Of a stretch of DNA of 64,000 bases, positions 45,841 to 55,076 are shown in pieces (within the stretch, counting starts at the first letter, position 1; each line of letters opens with the position of its first letter). This DNA is from Chryseobacterium phosphatilyticum (lineage in GTDB: Bacteria > Bacteroidota > Bacteroidia > Flavobacteriales > Weeksellaceae), in the NCBI RefSeq assembly GCF_002899825.2, contig NZ_PPED02000001.1:744001-808000 (forward strand), given 5' to 3'. The notes beneath the pieces were generated by a model. That model was given only the letters and a program-made list of their open reading frames with translations, searched no databases and was not told the DNA's origin. Both the position numbers and the translations under genes were made by a program.

Positions 45841-46122
45841 TTAGTGTTCAGCTTTTGGAGCTTTTTCCGCTTCAGCAGGCTTTGCAGCAGTACTGTCTTT
45901 TTTAGAAGTTTCAGCTTCTGGTTTTGCAGCAGCAGCCTCTTCTTTGTGATCTGCAGCAGTCTCATGGCTTTTTCCGTGAGCGCCTTCACCTCCCTGAGGG
46001 TCATCTGAATATCTTTCTACCCCTTCTTCCAGTTTTATAACTGCTTTATTTCCTCCTTCAGGCACTTTTTTACAGCTTACAGCTACAGTTGCAATGGCTA
46101 AACATATAACTAATTTTTTCAT
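45841..46122 (-). CDS. Small Ala/Glu/Lys-rich lipoprotein
   Basis: A 93-residue lipoprotein. MKKLVICLAIATVAVSC gives the lipobox VAVSC (Cys17). The mature part KKVPEGGNKAVIKLEEGVERYSDDPQGGEGAHGKSHE is followed by an Ala/Lys/Glu tail (EEAAAAKPEAETSKKDSTAAKPAEAEKAPKAEH) that looks disordered. No function is assigned. The KKVPEGGNK after Cys does not match the strong acidic surface-export signal I know from Capnocytophaga. It is monocistronic with its own terminator. Confidence 0.7.
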   Translation of the reverse strand: MKKLVICLAIATVAVSCKKVPEGGNKAVIKLEEGVERYSDDPQGGEGAHGKSHETAADHKEEAAAAKPEAETSKKDSTAAKPAEAEKAPKAEH

Positions 46123-46257
46123 ATGTAAAATTTATTTTTTTAAAGGTCATATGAAATCGCATAATTTTCTATTCAATTCATTTAAACAGCAAGCGATTTC
46201 ATGCTTAAATTTTTAATTGCCCAAAAGTAAGAAATCCTGCTTTTTTCGGCAACATTT

Positions 46258-47406
46258 TTAGACTGATTTTAATATAATTTTTCCTTTTTTGGATTGTGTA
46301 AAAATAAGGTAGTCCTTTCCTCCGTCTTTCACGCCATACTTCTTTTTGATTTCCTCAGGCTTCAGAGGGTAGTTTTTGGCAATAATATTAAACTGCTCTT
46401 TCTTTTTAATCTCCTTAGAATCAATCGTTTTCATTTCAAAAACTCGGCCCGGAAAATCATCTTTCTTTTCTGAATAAGTGTAAAAATGACTATTAGGGTG
46501 TAGTTTTTTCAATCCAAATTTTTCTGATATAAGATTAAATACACCAGCCTTTAAAATGGAATTATTAGGAATATAAATAAACTTTTCAGGTTCTGCATAT
46601 TCCGATTGGGCATTTTCTTCTTTTCCAAACTCGTAAGTAAAGACAGATTCACCACTTTCCAGGTTCACACAATGGCAAATAACATCATTTTGAACCTCCT
46701 TTGACAAAAAGATGACGATTTCCTTGACATCATTTTTTAAAGCAATAATATCTATCCTGAAAATATTGGGTAAGACTGAAACAAGATACTTCAGATCGAT
46801 CAATGGAGACAGTTTAACGACAACCTGACTGGAAATTGACAATAATTTTTCCTGAATCTCAAGAATATTGGGAGAGAGGTCTTCCAAAAGAAAAACCTTA
46901 TTCTTATTCTGATCTCTTCTTGCAGGATCCAGGTAAATAACATCAAATAAATCCTGATTTTCTTCTAAAAAATCCTCCAGCTTCCTGTTGATAAACCTTG
47001 CCTCCCTTCCTAAAAGATTCCAGTTGTGTTCTACAATTTTTAAAAGCTCTGTATTCTGTTCTACTAAAGTAACCTCTTTAAAATTTTGAGACAAATGATA
47101 AGCGTCAATGCCAAAACCACTTGTCAGATCTATAAATTTTTCCCCTCGTAAAATTTCGGATTTGTAAAGCGCCGTTTTTTCAGAAGATGCCTGTTCCAGA
47201 TTAAGTTGTGGGGGGAAAATAATTCCATCTTTCAGTAAAAAAGAGAATTTCTTTTCTGCTACCTGCTTTCCTTTGATTTGCTGTACGATTTCCTGCATGG
47301 AAACCTCAGAAAAGGGAGTTTTTTTTAATAGTAATGAGTGCAGATCAGTTTTCAGATTTGCATTGATATAAGCTTGAATGTCTTTATTTAGTAATTTTTT
47401 TCCCAC
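46258..47406 (-). CDS. Class I SAM-dependent methyltransferase with THUMP-like C-terminus
   Basis: A 382-residue protein. The methyltransferase motif I is GEKFIDLTSGFGIDAYHLSQNF (about residues 90-111) and DVIYLDPARRDQNKNKVFLLEDLSPNILE (about 155-183) is the characteristic catalytic loop of this conserved Bacteroidota family. The N-terminal 80 residues are helical. The C-terminus, PGRVFEMKTIDSKEIKKKEQFN and later, resembles a THUMP-like RNA-binding extension. Substrate is unknown; an RNA is plausible. DinB and mutA lie upstream. Confidence 0.82.
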   Translation of the reverse strand: MGKKLLNKDIQAYINANLKTDLHSLLLKKTPFSEVSMQEIVQQIKGKQVAEKKFSFLLKDGIIFPPQLNLEQASSEKTALYKSEILRGEKFIDLTSGFGIDAYHLSQNFKEVTLVEQNTELLKIVEHNWNLLGREARFINRKLEDFLEENQDLFDVIYLDPARRDQNKNKVFLLEDLSPNILEIQEKLLSISSQVVVKLSPLIDLKYLVSVLPNIFRIDIIALKNDVKEIVIFLSKEVQNDVICHCVNLESGESVFTYEFGKEENAQSEYAEPEKFIYIPNNSILKAGVFNLISEKFGLKKLHPNSHFYTYSEKKDDFPGRVFEMKTIDSKEIKKKEQFNIIAKNYPLKPEEIKKKYGVKDGGKDYLIFTQSKKGKIILKSV

Positions 47407-47543
47407 AGATTTTTTCCAGGTTGTAAATGAAAATATGTTGTAAGTGCTTCAACTTTGCTAAGAATGACATCGATATAAATCAAATGTTAGAATAAAAACA
47501 GTTCGTATTATAGAAGCGAAGTTACAGCATTATTATATTAGAA

Positions 47544-47984
47544 TTATCTCTTATAAAAAATATAATCAGTCAATACTGGAGTGATTCCGTTCTGTTTAAG
47601 CAAAGAATTGATTTGTCCTCTGTGATAAGTAGAGTGATTGACTGCATGAAAAAGCATTTCAAAAATACTATTTTCAAATTTTGTTCCTCTTGAATTTTGA
47701 TATTCTACTTTCTTATCCAAATCAAAATTCTTTATAATATCAATGCTTTTAAGAAAATTTCCATGGTTAATTTCCCCGAGAGATTCAAAAGGATTGATCT
47801 GCCAGACTTCAAAAGTTATTTCACCCAGAATCCGGGCATTCCAGATCTGTTGTGCATTAAGAGTATGGTTAATCAGGCTGATTGTTTTATCATCAACAAG
47901 TTTTCTGTTTTCAGAAATAATGGTAATCATTTCAACATTGAAATGATTGGTGTATTCAAATAAATCTATCAGTTTTTCTTTCAT
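47544..47984 (-). CDS. DinB family protein
   Basis: A 146-residue four-helix DinB-fold protein. Metal ligands are most likely the histidines of TISLINHTLNAQQIW (about 38-52) and MLFHAVNHSTYHRGQINSLLK (about 116-136); the HSTYHRGQ motif is typical. Members are damage-inducible or thiol-dependent enzymes, but this one has no assigned activity. The start chosen is MKEKLIDLFEY (47984), two codons into the longest frame. Its ATG overlaps the TAA stop of a small gene upstream (TAATG), which suggests translational coupling. Confidence 0.87.
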   Translation of the reverse strand: MKEKLIDLFEYTNHFNVEMITIISENRKLVDDKTISLINHTLNAQQIWNARILGEITFEVWQINPFESLGEINHGNFLKSIDIIKNFDLDKKVEYQNSRGTKFENSIFEMLFHAVNHSTYHRGQINSLLKQNGITPVLTDYIFYKR

Positions 47985-48127
47985 TACCAAAACTTATAAG
48001 TTTTTTCTTTATGCAGTGTCATTACATTGGGGGATGCAGAATCTATATTTTTCGGATTTTCATTTTCCGTTTGTGAAAAATATAGGCCGAAGAACAATGA
48101 AAAGAAAATTAATAAACTTTTTTTCAA
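47984..48127 (-). CDS. Small secreted protein, TTG start
   Basis: A 47-residue frame too short for routine listing. It begins TTG AAA AAA AGT and would read MKKSLLIFFSLFFGLYFSQ, a good signal peptide, followed by TENENPKNIDSASPNVMTLHK and EKTYKFW. The upstream in-frame codon series runs straight into the mutA stop, so no ATG start is available. Its stop overlaps the DinB start as TAATG. It lies 15 bp after mutA, in the same transcript. Whether it is translated is not proven, but the signal peptide and coupling argue for it. Confidence 0.5.
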   Translation of the reverse strand: MKKSLLIFFSLFFGLYFSQTENENPKNIDSASPNVMTLHKEKTYKFW

Positions 48128-48142
48128 GGTAAAATGAATGTC

Positions 48143-49303
48143 TTATTCAAACATTTCTGCCCAACGTACGGCTTTTATTTCTTTTGCGTTGTATAGCTCG
48201 CTAATAGACTTCTTAACGTCTAGTTTAGGGTATAAATTCACTCCGATCAGCTTTATTTTCCCCTCTTCGATCCATTGCTGTTCCTGAATAGCATGATCAT
48301 AGATCTTTTTCTGGATAACACCTTGCTTTAAAAGTTCAAGGTATCCACCTGCTTCTTCTATTTCTACAAACAAAGACCATGATTTTTCTGCCATCTGTCT
48401 GGTAATATCTTCAACGTAATAACTTCCGTTAGATGCATCTTCAAACACATTAATAATGCTTTCGTAAGCCAGTACAATCTGTTGTTTAAAAGAAATTTCT
48501 TGCGAATTATCAGTACTTTTGCCTACAAGATAATTATTGGAGAATACTGCATCAGCACCACCAATCATGGCTGCAGCAAGCTCAAGAGTGGAACGGATCA
48601 GGTTATTTTCATTATCTGAAACCGCTTTATTTCTTAAAGAAGTCTCTGCAAAGATGTAAGGAACTTCATCCAATCCATATTCTTTGGAAAGCTGATTGAA
48701 AACTATTTTAAAAGCTCTGATTTTTGCCATTTCGAAGAAATAATTTCCTCCTACAGCGATTCTGAAAATCAATTGATTCAAAATATCTGCCCCGTACAGC
48801 TCCACCAGTTCCTTTGTTTTTGCAAGAGCAATACCCAACTGCTGATAAATAGCGGCACCTGCATTCTGATGCAAAGAAATATCTACACAAATACTTCTTT
48901 TAAACTCTTTTGCCAGAAGTTCTTTTGCCAGCTGATCATCAATACTTCCCTTTTGTTCATCAAATACATCAATCAATGAATAGTACTGGTCTTCTTCTTC
49001 AGGGCTGATATGCCCTGCTAAATCTTTGTTATTGACAAAAATGGTCTTATCCTCAAGATTTTCAACATTCCGGTCCAAAACAAACGCAAATACTTCTTCT
49101 TCCAGACTTTCATGATAGCTGGCTACCAGATGGGTGCTTTCTTCAACTCTCGGCAAATTGACCAAAGGTTTCTGAACTTCTGTATAAAAAGGTTTTACTT
49201 CTATTCCTTCAAGGTTTTCTTTTTCCAGAATAGGATAAATATCCTCTGTTTTAAGTTGTTTCTTTACTAGATTTTCCCAGTTTGGAAGTATATTATCTGA
49301 CAT
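48143..49303 (-). CDS. mutA: Methylmalonyl-CoA mutase small subunit
   Basis: Non-catalytic small (beta) subunit of methylmalonyl-CoA mutase, 386 residues. Family segments are PILEKENLEGIEVKPFYTEVQKP, then DISLHQNAGAAIYQQLGIALAKTKELVELYG, GGNYFFEMAKIRAFKIVFNQL and ETSLRNKAVSDNENNLIRSTLELAAAMIGGADA. It lacks the C-terminal B12-binding domain and is shorter than most family members I know, with the TIM-barrel-like part retained. No large subunit (mutB) is in the window. It follows divIC by 102 bp. Confidence 0.9.
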   Translation of the reverse strand: MSDNILPNWENLVKKQLKTEDIYPILEKENLEGIEVKPFYTEVQKPLVNLPRVEESTHLVASYHESLEEEVFAFVLDRNVENLEDKTIFVNNKDLAGHISPEEEDQYYSLIDVFDEQKGSIDDQLAKELLAKEFKRSICVDISLHQNAGAAIYQQLGIALAKTKELVELYGADILNQLIFRIAVGGNYFFEMAKIRAFKIVFNQLSKEYGLDEVPYIFAETSLRNKAVSDNENNLIRSTLELAAAMIGGADAVFSNNYLVGKSTDNSQEISFKQQIVLAYESIINVFEDASNGSYYVEDITRQMAEKSWSLFVEIEEAGGYLELLKQGVIQKKIYDHAIQEQQWIEEGKIKLIGVNLYPKLDVKKSISELYNAKEIKAVRWAEMFE

Positions 49304-49330
49304 TAGTTTTATTTATTGGTGAAGGGCCAA

Positions 49331-49383
49331 TGGTGAATTTTGTTTCTCATGTAAATACTTATCACTGATACATAAAATTCACC
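49331..49383. repeat. Inverted repeat between divIC and mutA
   Basis: TGGTGAATTTT (49331-49341) pairs with AAAATTCACCA (49373-49383), 11 bp with a 31-base loop. It resembles other repeat-built quasi-palindromes in this window. Confidence 0.6.
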
Positions 49384-49405
49384 ATCCACCTATTATTCAA
49401 TGTTA

Positions 49406-49762
49406 TTATTTTTTGGCAACTTTTGTACTGTCCACCACCAAAATGAAGATCTCCTCATTCGGCTTTTTCATAAAATAATTCTCTCTCGCGTATTTTTCTT
49501 TTTCTGACTTATTGTTCATCAGCTTTTTGTAGAAAGCATCATTCTTTTCGTATTCTTTTTTATAATACTGCAGCTGCTCTTCATACTTATGAATCTCACC
49601 ATTCAGTTCATTAATTACAAGAAATGAGGTTTTGTCAAAGAAAATCATCCATACCAAAAACAGACAGATCGTAATGGTATACTTATTCAACACATATTTC
49701 TGGATAAGTTTGAATGTCTCAGATTTCGGCTGAATGTCTTTGATAAGTTTGTTTTCTTCCAT
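49406..49762 (-). CDS. Septum formation initiator, FtsB/DivIC family
   Basis: A 118-residue bitopic membrane protein of the divisome. One transmembrane helix (TITICLFLVWMIFFDKTSFLVI, about residues 30-51) is followed by a coiled coil (ELNGEIHKYEEQLQYYKKEYEKNDAFY) and a short globular end NYFMKKPNEEIFILVVDS with the family's ARENYFMKKPNEE motif. It acts in the FtsQLB complex at the division site, by family inference. It follows udk by 4 bp. Confidence 0.87.
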   Translation of the reverse strand: MEENKLIKDIQPKSETFKLIQKYVLNKYTITICLFLVWMIFFDKTSFLVINELNGEIHKYEEQLQYYKKEYEKNDAFYKKLMNNKSEKEKYARENYFMKKPNEEIFILVVDSTKVAKK

Positions 49763-49766
49763 TTTT

Positions 49767-50381
49767 TTAATGTTTTTTCAACGAGTTTTTAATAACGGTA
49801 GTCAAAAAATCAATTGCTACGGAATTCTGTTTCATATTTGGGATAATAAGATCGGCATCATTTTTAGATGGCTCGATGAATTCCTGGTGCATCGGCTTCA
49901 AAGTGGTCTGATAACGGTGTAATACCTCGCTCAGATCTCTTCCTCTTTCCTGGGTATCTCTTCTGATTCTCCTTATCAGTCTTTCGTCAGAATCGGCATG
50001 AACAAAAACCTTCAGGTCAAATTCTTTCAGTAATTCTTTATTGGTCAAAACCAGAATTCCTTCTACTACCAATACATTTTTAGGTTCTACAGTGACATGA
50101 TCTCCTGTTCTGGAATGCGTTACAAAGCTGTAAATCGGTTGTTCTATAGACTCGTTATTTTTTAAAGCTTTCACATGTTTTATCAGTAATTCAAAATCAA
50201 TAGACTTAGGATGGTCATAATTTAAAGCCTCTCTTTCTGTTAAAGTCAGATTCTGATTGTCATGATAATAATTATCCTGAGAAAGGATGTTCATTCCCTC
50301 AATATCAAGCTGCTGAAGTATCTTGTCAACAACTGTAGTTTTGCCGGATCCTGTACCACCGGCAATTCCTATTACAAGCAT
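49767..50381 (-). CDS. udk: Uridine kinase
   Basis: A 204-residue P-loop kinase that phosphorylates uridine and cytidine in pyrimidine salvage. Walker A is GIAGGTGSGKTTVVDKI (residues 5-21), followed by LNYDHPKSIDFELL (about 55-68), PIYSFVTHSRTGDHVTVEP, and VFVHADSDERLIRRIRRDTQERGR for the lid. Length is typical of Udk. It leads udk-divIC-mutA on the minus strand. DivIC lies 4 bp downstream, so these two are certainly co-transcribed. Confidence 0.93.
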   Translation of the reverse strand: MLVIGIAGGTGSGKTTVVDKILQQLDIEGMNILSQDNYYHDNQNLTLTEREALNYDHPKSIDFELLIKHVKALKNNESIEQPIYSFVTHSRTGDHVTVEPKNVLVVEGILVLTNKELLKEFDLKVFVHADSDERLIRRIRRDTQERGRDLSEVLHRYQTTLKPMHQEFIEPSKNDADLIIPNMKQNSVAIDFLTTVIKNSLKKH

Positions 50382-50553
50382 TATTTTTTGTTTCTTTATA
50401 GTTGGTACAAATATACTATTTTACCTAAAATATGACAATGCAAGAATATTGAGAAATTACATGATTAAAGGATTAAAAAATCAAAACGTTTTCGGGAAAT
50501 CGCTTATCCTTTATCAGCTCTACTCATTAGTCCTGTTTCACCTCCTAAATTAA

Positions 50554-50587
50554 TAAAAAAAACCGACAAGATAATTTGTCGGTTTTT
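50554..50587 (-). terminator. Terminator after clpS
   Basis: Stem AAACCGACAA (50560-50569) with TTGTCGGTTT (50576-50585), with a run of A on its left that is a T-run on the minus strand. Confidence 0.85.
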
Positions 50588-50590
50588 ATT

Positions 50591-50896
50591 TTATACGATT
50601 TCGCTGGTTAGTTCCCTTGAAATTAATTTTTCATGCATAGGCTTAAGAAGATCTATTGAGCCGGTTTTCACAGTACATTTACCCTTATAATGGACCAGGA
50701 TTGTACACTGCTCTGCCTGTTCCAATGTATGCTTGCATATTTCAATAAGGCTGTCTATTACATAATCAAATGTATGAATATCGTCATTATGCAGCACCAG
50801 TTTATACACATCATCGGTATCATCCAGGACAAGAACTTCTTCTTCGTACTGTCGTTTTGGATTTTCGTAATCTTTTATGGTATTATAAAAATTCAT
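50591..50896 (-). CDS. clpS: Clp protease adaptor ClpS
   Basis: A 101-residue adaptor that delivers N-degron proteins to ClpAP/ClpCP. The substrate-binding loop YKLVLHNDDIHTFDYVID (about residues 31-48) carries the conserved Asn-Asp-Asp and the second motif is CTILVHYKGKCTVKTGS. The N-terminal extension of about 25 residues is acidic. It lies 11 bp after a CBS-domain membrane protein on the same strand, so the two are in an operon. Confidence 0.92.
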   Translation of the reverse strand: MNFYNTIKDYENPKRQYEEEVLVLDDTDDVYKLVLHNDDIHTFDYVIDSLIEICKHTLEQAEQCTILVHYKGKCTVKTGSIDLLKPMHEKLISRELTSEIV

Positions 50897-50907
50897 CCTT
50901 ATTGTTT

Positions 50908-52266
50908 TTAAACTTCACCAATTTTATCTGCTAAATTGTCTATAGCATTGGGTTCCTGATACACGAGCTCCACAAGTTCCACGCTCTTATTATTCATCTT
51001 CAGAATTTTAAAGTGGTAGTTGTTAAGATCAAATTCCTGGTTTTCTTCCGGAATTTCTTCCAGCTCATAAAGAATGAATCCTGCTAATGAATTATATTCG
51101 CTTTCTTCTGAGAGAGGAAGTTTTTTTGGTAAGAATTCATTGATTTCATCTAAAGGTTGAGTAGCCTGTACCCAATATGTATTATCCGCTATTTTGTCAA
51201 CGATCTTTTCTTCTTCATCTTCTTCATCCTGAATTTCTCCTACCAGTTCTTCAAGAATATCTTCCAGGGTAATAATCCCTTCAGTTCCACCAAATTCGTC
51301 AATAACGATGGCGATGTGTTGCTTCTTAAGCTGGAAGGTTTTTAATAAGTCCGAAACTTTCTTACTTTCCACCACAAAAAAAGCATCACGCATTAAATCT
51401 TTAAGATCATCATGATCAAGATCTCCTTTTCTTTTGACAAATTCTCTTATAATTTCTTTGGTATAAAAAATTCCGATCACATTATCAATGGAGTCAAGAT
51501 ACACAGGGATACGGGAGTACCCGCTGTCCATAATTTTATTGATGATATCATTTACATCCTCTTCGAAGTCGATAGAAGTAATATTCTGTCTTGGAACCAT
51601 GATTTGTTTTGCAGAGTGATCTGTAAAATCAAATGCATTTTTGATAATCTCATAGTTTTCCTCTTCAATCTCGCCACTATCAGCACTTTGCTTTACCAAA
51701 AGCTGTAGCTCTTCTGTAGAGTGAATTTCCTGCTCAGAAGCCGGATGTATTTTTATTAATCTTAAAAAGCCGTTTGACATGAGATTCATCAACCAGATAA
51801 AAGGCTTAAAAACGGTATAAAAAATCCTCAGGGGAACCGCTGTTGCCATTGTCGTTGCTTCCGATTTCCTGATGGCTATTGATTTAGGAATAAGCTCACC
51901 AAATACAATATGCATAACAGTAATCAATACAAAACTGGTTGCTACCGAAATTGTAGTAATTGTTGTCTGGGTTAAGTCAATATTCAAAGACGTAAAAATA
52001 TTTTCAAAAATATGATGCAGAGCGCTTTCTCCCACCCATCCAAGAGCAAGCGATGCCAATGTAATACCTAATTGTGTAGCAGAAAGATATTCATCAAGGT
52101 GCTTGATGATATGTTCTGCCTGCTTAGCCATAGAGTTACCTTCTGCGGCTTTTATCTGGATCTGTGAATAACGAACTTTAACAATTGAAAATTCTGCGGC
52201 TACGAAGAAGCCATTTAGTAAAACAAGAAATAAGGCCAGCAAAAGCCTGACTATGTCCGAGTCCAT
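50908..52266 (-). CDS. CNNM/CorC-type hemolysin family membrane protein
   Basis: A 452-residue protein with an N-terminal DUF21 domain of four hydrophobic segments (DSDIVRLLLALFLVLLNGFFVAAEFSIVKVR...), tandem CBS domains (about residues 200-330, for example VIGIFYTKEIIREF and HIAIVIDEFGGTEGIITLEDILEELVGEIQDEEDEEE), and a C-terminal CorC/HlyC domain. Members affect magnesium or cobalt efflux. In Bacteroidota a gliding-motility GldE branch exists, but I cannot distinguish it here. It heads an operon with clpS. Confidence 0.9.
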   Translation of the reverse strand: MDSDIVRLLLALFLVLLNGFFVAAEFSIVKVRYSQIQIKAAEGNSMAKQAEHIIKHLDEYLSATQLGITLASLALGWVGESALHHIFENIFTSLNIDLTQTTITTISVATSFVLITVMHIVFGELIPKSIAIRKSEATTMATAVPLRIFYTVFKPFIWLMNLMSNGFLRLIKIHPASEQEIHSTEELQLLVKQSADSGEIEEENYEIIKNAFDFTDHSAKQIMVPRQNITSIDFEEDVNDIINKIMDSGYSRIPVYLDSIDNVIGIFYTKEIIREFVKRKGDLDHDDLKDLMRDAFFVVESKKVSDLLKTFQLKKQHIAIVIDEFGGTEGIITLEDILEELVGEIQDEEDEEEKIVDKIADNTYWVQATQPLDEINEFLPKKLPLSEESEYNSLAGFILYELEEIPEENQEFDLNNYHFKILKMNNKSVELVELVYQEPNAIDNLADKIGEV

Positions 52267-52492
52267 TTAGAGGTTGTATAAATTTTATTAACTGCAAAGA
52301 TATGCAAAATAAAAATAATCTGAATCTGCTTCTAATAACTTATTTCAATGAAGCCAATTTAGAAAGAAAAAATCAAGCCCATATAACCGTGCTATTTTCT
52401 TATAAAAAAATAATTTGAACTCCTGTATTCATGATTCAGATTACAGGAGATTTTAGGACTGTAAAAATGAATTTTTACATTTATTTTCATAA

Positions 52493-52520
52493 AAAAAGCA
52501 CCGATAATATCGATGCTTTT
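52493..52520 (-). terminator. Terminator of the ATP synthase operon
   Basis: Stem AAAAGCACCGAT (52494-52505) with ATCGATGCTTTT (52509-52520), one mismatch, 21 bp after the atpG stop. An A-run on the left gives the T-run on the minus strand. Confidence 0.85.
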
Positions 52521-52541
52521 GATAGTATGTTAAAATAATTC

Positions 52542-53405
52542 TTACGAATTTTTCAAAGCTTCTGCTCCGGAAACAATTTCCAAGATTTCATTGGTAATTG
52601 CAGCCTGTCTTGCCTTGTTGTAGAAGATTTTAAGATCATTTCTCAAAGCTTCTGCATTGTCGGTCGCTTTGTGCATTGCCGTCATTCTTGCTCCGTGCTC
52701 AGACGCAATTGAATCTAAAATTGCTTTGAAGATCTGAGTTTTGATAGACTTTGGAATCAAATTATCAAGAATCTCAGCTCTGTTAGGCTCAAAGATATAA
52801 TCTGTTTCAACCTGTGATTCTGTATTTTCAGGCATTGAGATCGGAAGCACCTGTTCTGTCGTTACTTCCTGAGTCGCTGCATTTACGAATTTATTGTAAA
52901 TAACATATACTTCGTCAAATTTTCCTTCAGTGAAACTTGTCATTACTCCTTCAACGATGTGAGCAACAGTATCAAAGTTCATGTTATCATATACAGAGCT
53001 TCCGTTAGCATATACCGTACGGCTTCTTCTTACTGCATCATATACTTTCTTTCCAACAGGAAGAACTTCGATCTCATACTGAGAATTGTTCTGAAACTGA
53101 AGGTTAAGCTCTTTTACGATTGAAGAGTTAAAAGCTCCCGCAAGACCTCTGTTTGAAGTAACAGCGATGAAAAGTATTCTTTTAACCTCTCTTTTCTGAG
53201 CATATACAGAAATCTGATCAGGATCAGAGCTAGAATTTACATTCTGGATAAGCTCCTGTAATTTTTCAGAATATGGTCTTAGCATTACGATTGCATCCTG
53301 AGCTTTTTTAAGTTTCGCAGCGGAAACCATTTTCATAGCACGGGTAATCTGCATCGTAGATGAAATTGACGTAATTCTGCCTCGTATTTCTTTTAAGTTT
53401 GCCAT
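52542..53405 (-). CDS. atpG: ATP synthase subunit gamma
   Basis: Central rotor shaft of F1, 287 residues. N-terminal EIRGRITSISSTMQITRAMKMVSAAKLKKAQ and C-terminal SEHGARMTAMHKATDNAEALRNDLKIFYNKARQAAITNEILEIVSGAEAL form the antiparallel coiled coil. ITSNRGLAGAFNSSIV is the family's conserved central segment. It is the last gene of the atpBEFHAG operon, 77 bp after atpA with an inverted-repeat spacer between. Confidence 0.96.
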   Translation of the reverse strand: MANLKEIRGRITSISSTMQITRAMKMVSAAKLKKAQDAIVMLRPYSEKLQELIQNVNSSSDPDQISVYAQKREVKRILFIAVTSNRGLAGAFNSSIVKELNLQFQNNSQYEIEVLPVGKKVYDAVRRSRTVYANGSSVYDNMNFDTVAHIVEGVMTSFTEGKFDEVYVIYNKFVNAATQEVTTEQVLPISMPENTESQVETDYIFEPNRAEILDNLIPKSIKTQIFKAILDSIASEHGARMTAMHKATDNAEALRNDLKIFYNKARQAAITNEILEIVSGAEALKNS

Positions 53406-53420
53406 TAATGTGGGTTCAAA

Positions 53421-53470
53421 GTTTAAGGTCTAAAGTTTAAGGCTTAAAACATTATATTTTAAACCTTAAA
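53421..53470. repeat. Inverted repeat between atpA and atpG
   Basis: CTAAAGTTTAAGGCTTAAAA (53430-53449) pairs with TTTTAAACCTTAAACATTGG (53457-53476) with a few mismatches. A further GTTTAAGG unit at 53421-53428 makes the left arm internally repeated. Confidence 0.55.
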
Positions 53471-53482
53471 CATTGGATTTTT

Positions 53483-55060
53483 TTAGTTGTATTTAGAAGC
53501 TAAATCGTTAGCTGCCTGCTTAAGAACGCTCGTAATATCATTATCGATTTTTCCAGCCTTAATTGCAGCCATCGTATCAGGGTGCTTAGATCTTAGGAAT
53601 TCGATATATTCATGTTGGAATTCTTTAATTTTTCTGATAGGAACGTTTCTCATTAAGTTTTCTGTTCCGGCATATACGATTGCCACCTGACTGTCTACAG
53701 GAAGTGGAGCGTTTACCGGCTGCTTAAGGATCTCTACGTTTCTTTCTCCTTTAGAGATAACTGCTAAAGTAGAAGCATCAAGGTCAGAACCAAATTTAGC
53801 AAACGCTTCTAGTTCTTTATACTGAGCCTGGTCTAATTTTAGGGTACCAGAAACTTTTTTCATTGATTTGATCTGAGCATTACCACCTACTCTCGATACA
53901 GAGATACCCACGTTGATCGCAGGGCGAACTCCTGAGTTGAATAGATCAGACTCCAAGAAAATCTGTCCGTCTGTAATAGAAATTACGTTTGTAGGGATAT
54001 ATGCAGAAACGTCACCCGCCTGAGTTTCGATAATTGGAAGTGCTGTTAATGAACCTCCTCCTTTTACGATTGGTCTTAAAGACTCAGGTAAATCATTCAT
54101 CTGGCTGGCGATATTGTCATCAGCGATAACTTTTGCAGCTCTTTCCAATAGTCTTGAGTGAAGATAGAAAACGTCTCCAGGATAAGCTTCACGACCCGGT
54201 GGTCTTCTCAATAGTAGAGAAAGTTCACGGTAAGCAACTGCTTGTTTAGATAAATCATCATAAACAATCAAAGCAGGTCTACCAGTGTCTCTGAAAAACT
54301 CCCCGATAGAAGCACCTGCCATTGCAGAATATACCTGCATTGGAACTGGATCTGATGCGTTAGCAGCAACGATTACAGTATAAGCTAAAGCTCCTTTATC
54401 AGAAAGCGTTTTAACGATTTGTGCTACAGTAGAAGCTTTCTGACCGATAGCAACATATATACAATATACTGGCTGACCAGCATCAAAGAATTCTTTTTGG
54501 TTGATGATCGTATCGATCGCAACAGTAGTTTTACCTGTTTGTCTGTCACCAATGATAAGCTCTCTCTGTCCTCTTCCTACTGGAATCATCGCGTCAATTG
54601 CTACGATACCAGACTGTAAAGGCTCAGTTACCGGTTGTCTGAAGATAACTCCGGGAGCTTTTCTTTCTAATGGCATTTCGTATAATTCCCCTGTGATAGG
54701 ACCTTTACCATCAATAGGGTTACCTAGAGTATCTACTACTCTTCCTAACATTCCTTCTCCTACTTTGATAGAAGAGATTCTGTTGGTTCTTCTTACTGTA
54801 TCCCCTTCTTTTACTAATTTACTTTCACCTAATAAAGCAACACCAACGTTGTCTTCTTCAAGGTTAAGTACAATACCTTCTACATCACTAGAAAATTTCA
54901 CCAACTCTCCGTATTGTACGTTTTCTAACCCGTATACACGAGCAATACCATCACCGATGGTTAAAACTGTACCTACTTCCTCAACATTTGATTGAGTATC
55001 GAAGTTGGCCAATTGCTGTTTTAAGATCGCAGATACTTCTGCCGGATTTATTTCTGCCAT
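53483..55060 (-). CDS. atpA: ATP synthase subunit alpha
   Basis: Regulatory nucleotide-binding F1 subunit, 525 residues. Walker [12 protein letters not shown] (about residues 171-181), the alpha signature [31 protein letters not shown], and the catalytic-interface Arg in [15 protein letters not shown] are present. The C-terminal helical domain is normal. atpG follows after 77 bp and atpH precedes by 16 bp. The beta (atpD) and epsilon (atpC) genes are not in the operon, as is usual in Bacteroidota. Confidence 0.97.
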   Translation of the reverse strand: MAEINPAEVSAILKQQLANFDTQSNVEEVGTVLTIGDGIARVYGLENVQYGELVKFSSDVEGIVLNLEEDNVGVALLGESKLVKEGDTVRRTNRISSIKVGEGMLGRVVDTLGNPIDGKGPITGELYEMPLERKAPGVIFRQPVTEPLQSGIVAIDAMIPVGRGQRELIIGDRQTGKTTVAIDTIINQKEFFDAGQPVYCIYVAIGQKASTVAQIVKTLSDKGALAYTVIVAANASDPVPMQVYSAMAGASIGEFFRDTGRPALIVYDDLSKQAVAYRELSLLLRRPPGREAYPGDVFYLHSRLLERAAKVIADDNIASQMNDLPESLRPIVKGGGSLTALPIIETQAGDVSAYIPTNVISITDGQIFLESDLFNSGVRPAINVGISVSRVGGNAQIKSMKKVSGTLKLDQAQYKELEAFAKFGSDLDASTLAVISKGERNVEILKQPVNAPLPVDSQVAIVYAGTENLMRNVPIRKIKEFQHEYIEFLRSKHPDTMAAIKAGKIDNDITSVLKQAANDLASKYN

Positions 55061-55076
55061 TGTATGGTTGTTTTTC

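Noticed and set aside
54501..54995. 164-residue plus-strand open frame
   Set aside because: It is antisense to atpA, with no credible start or family.
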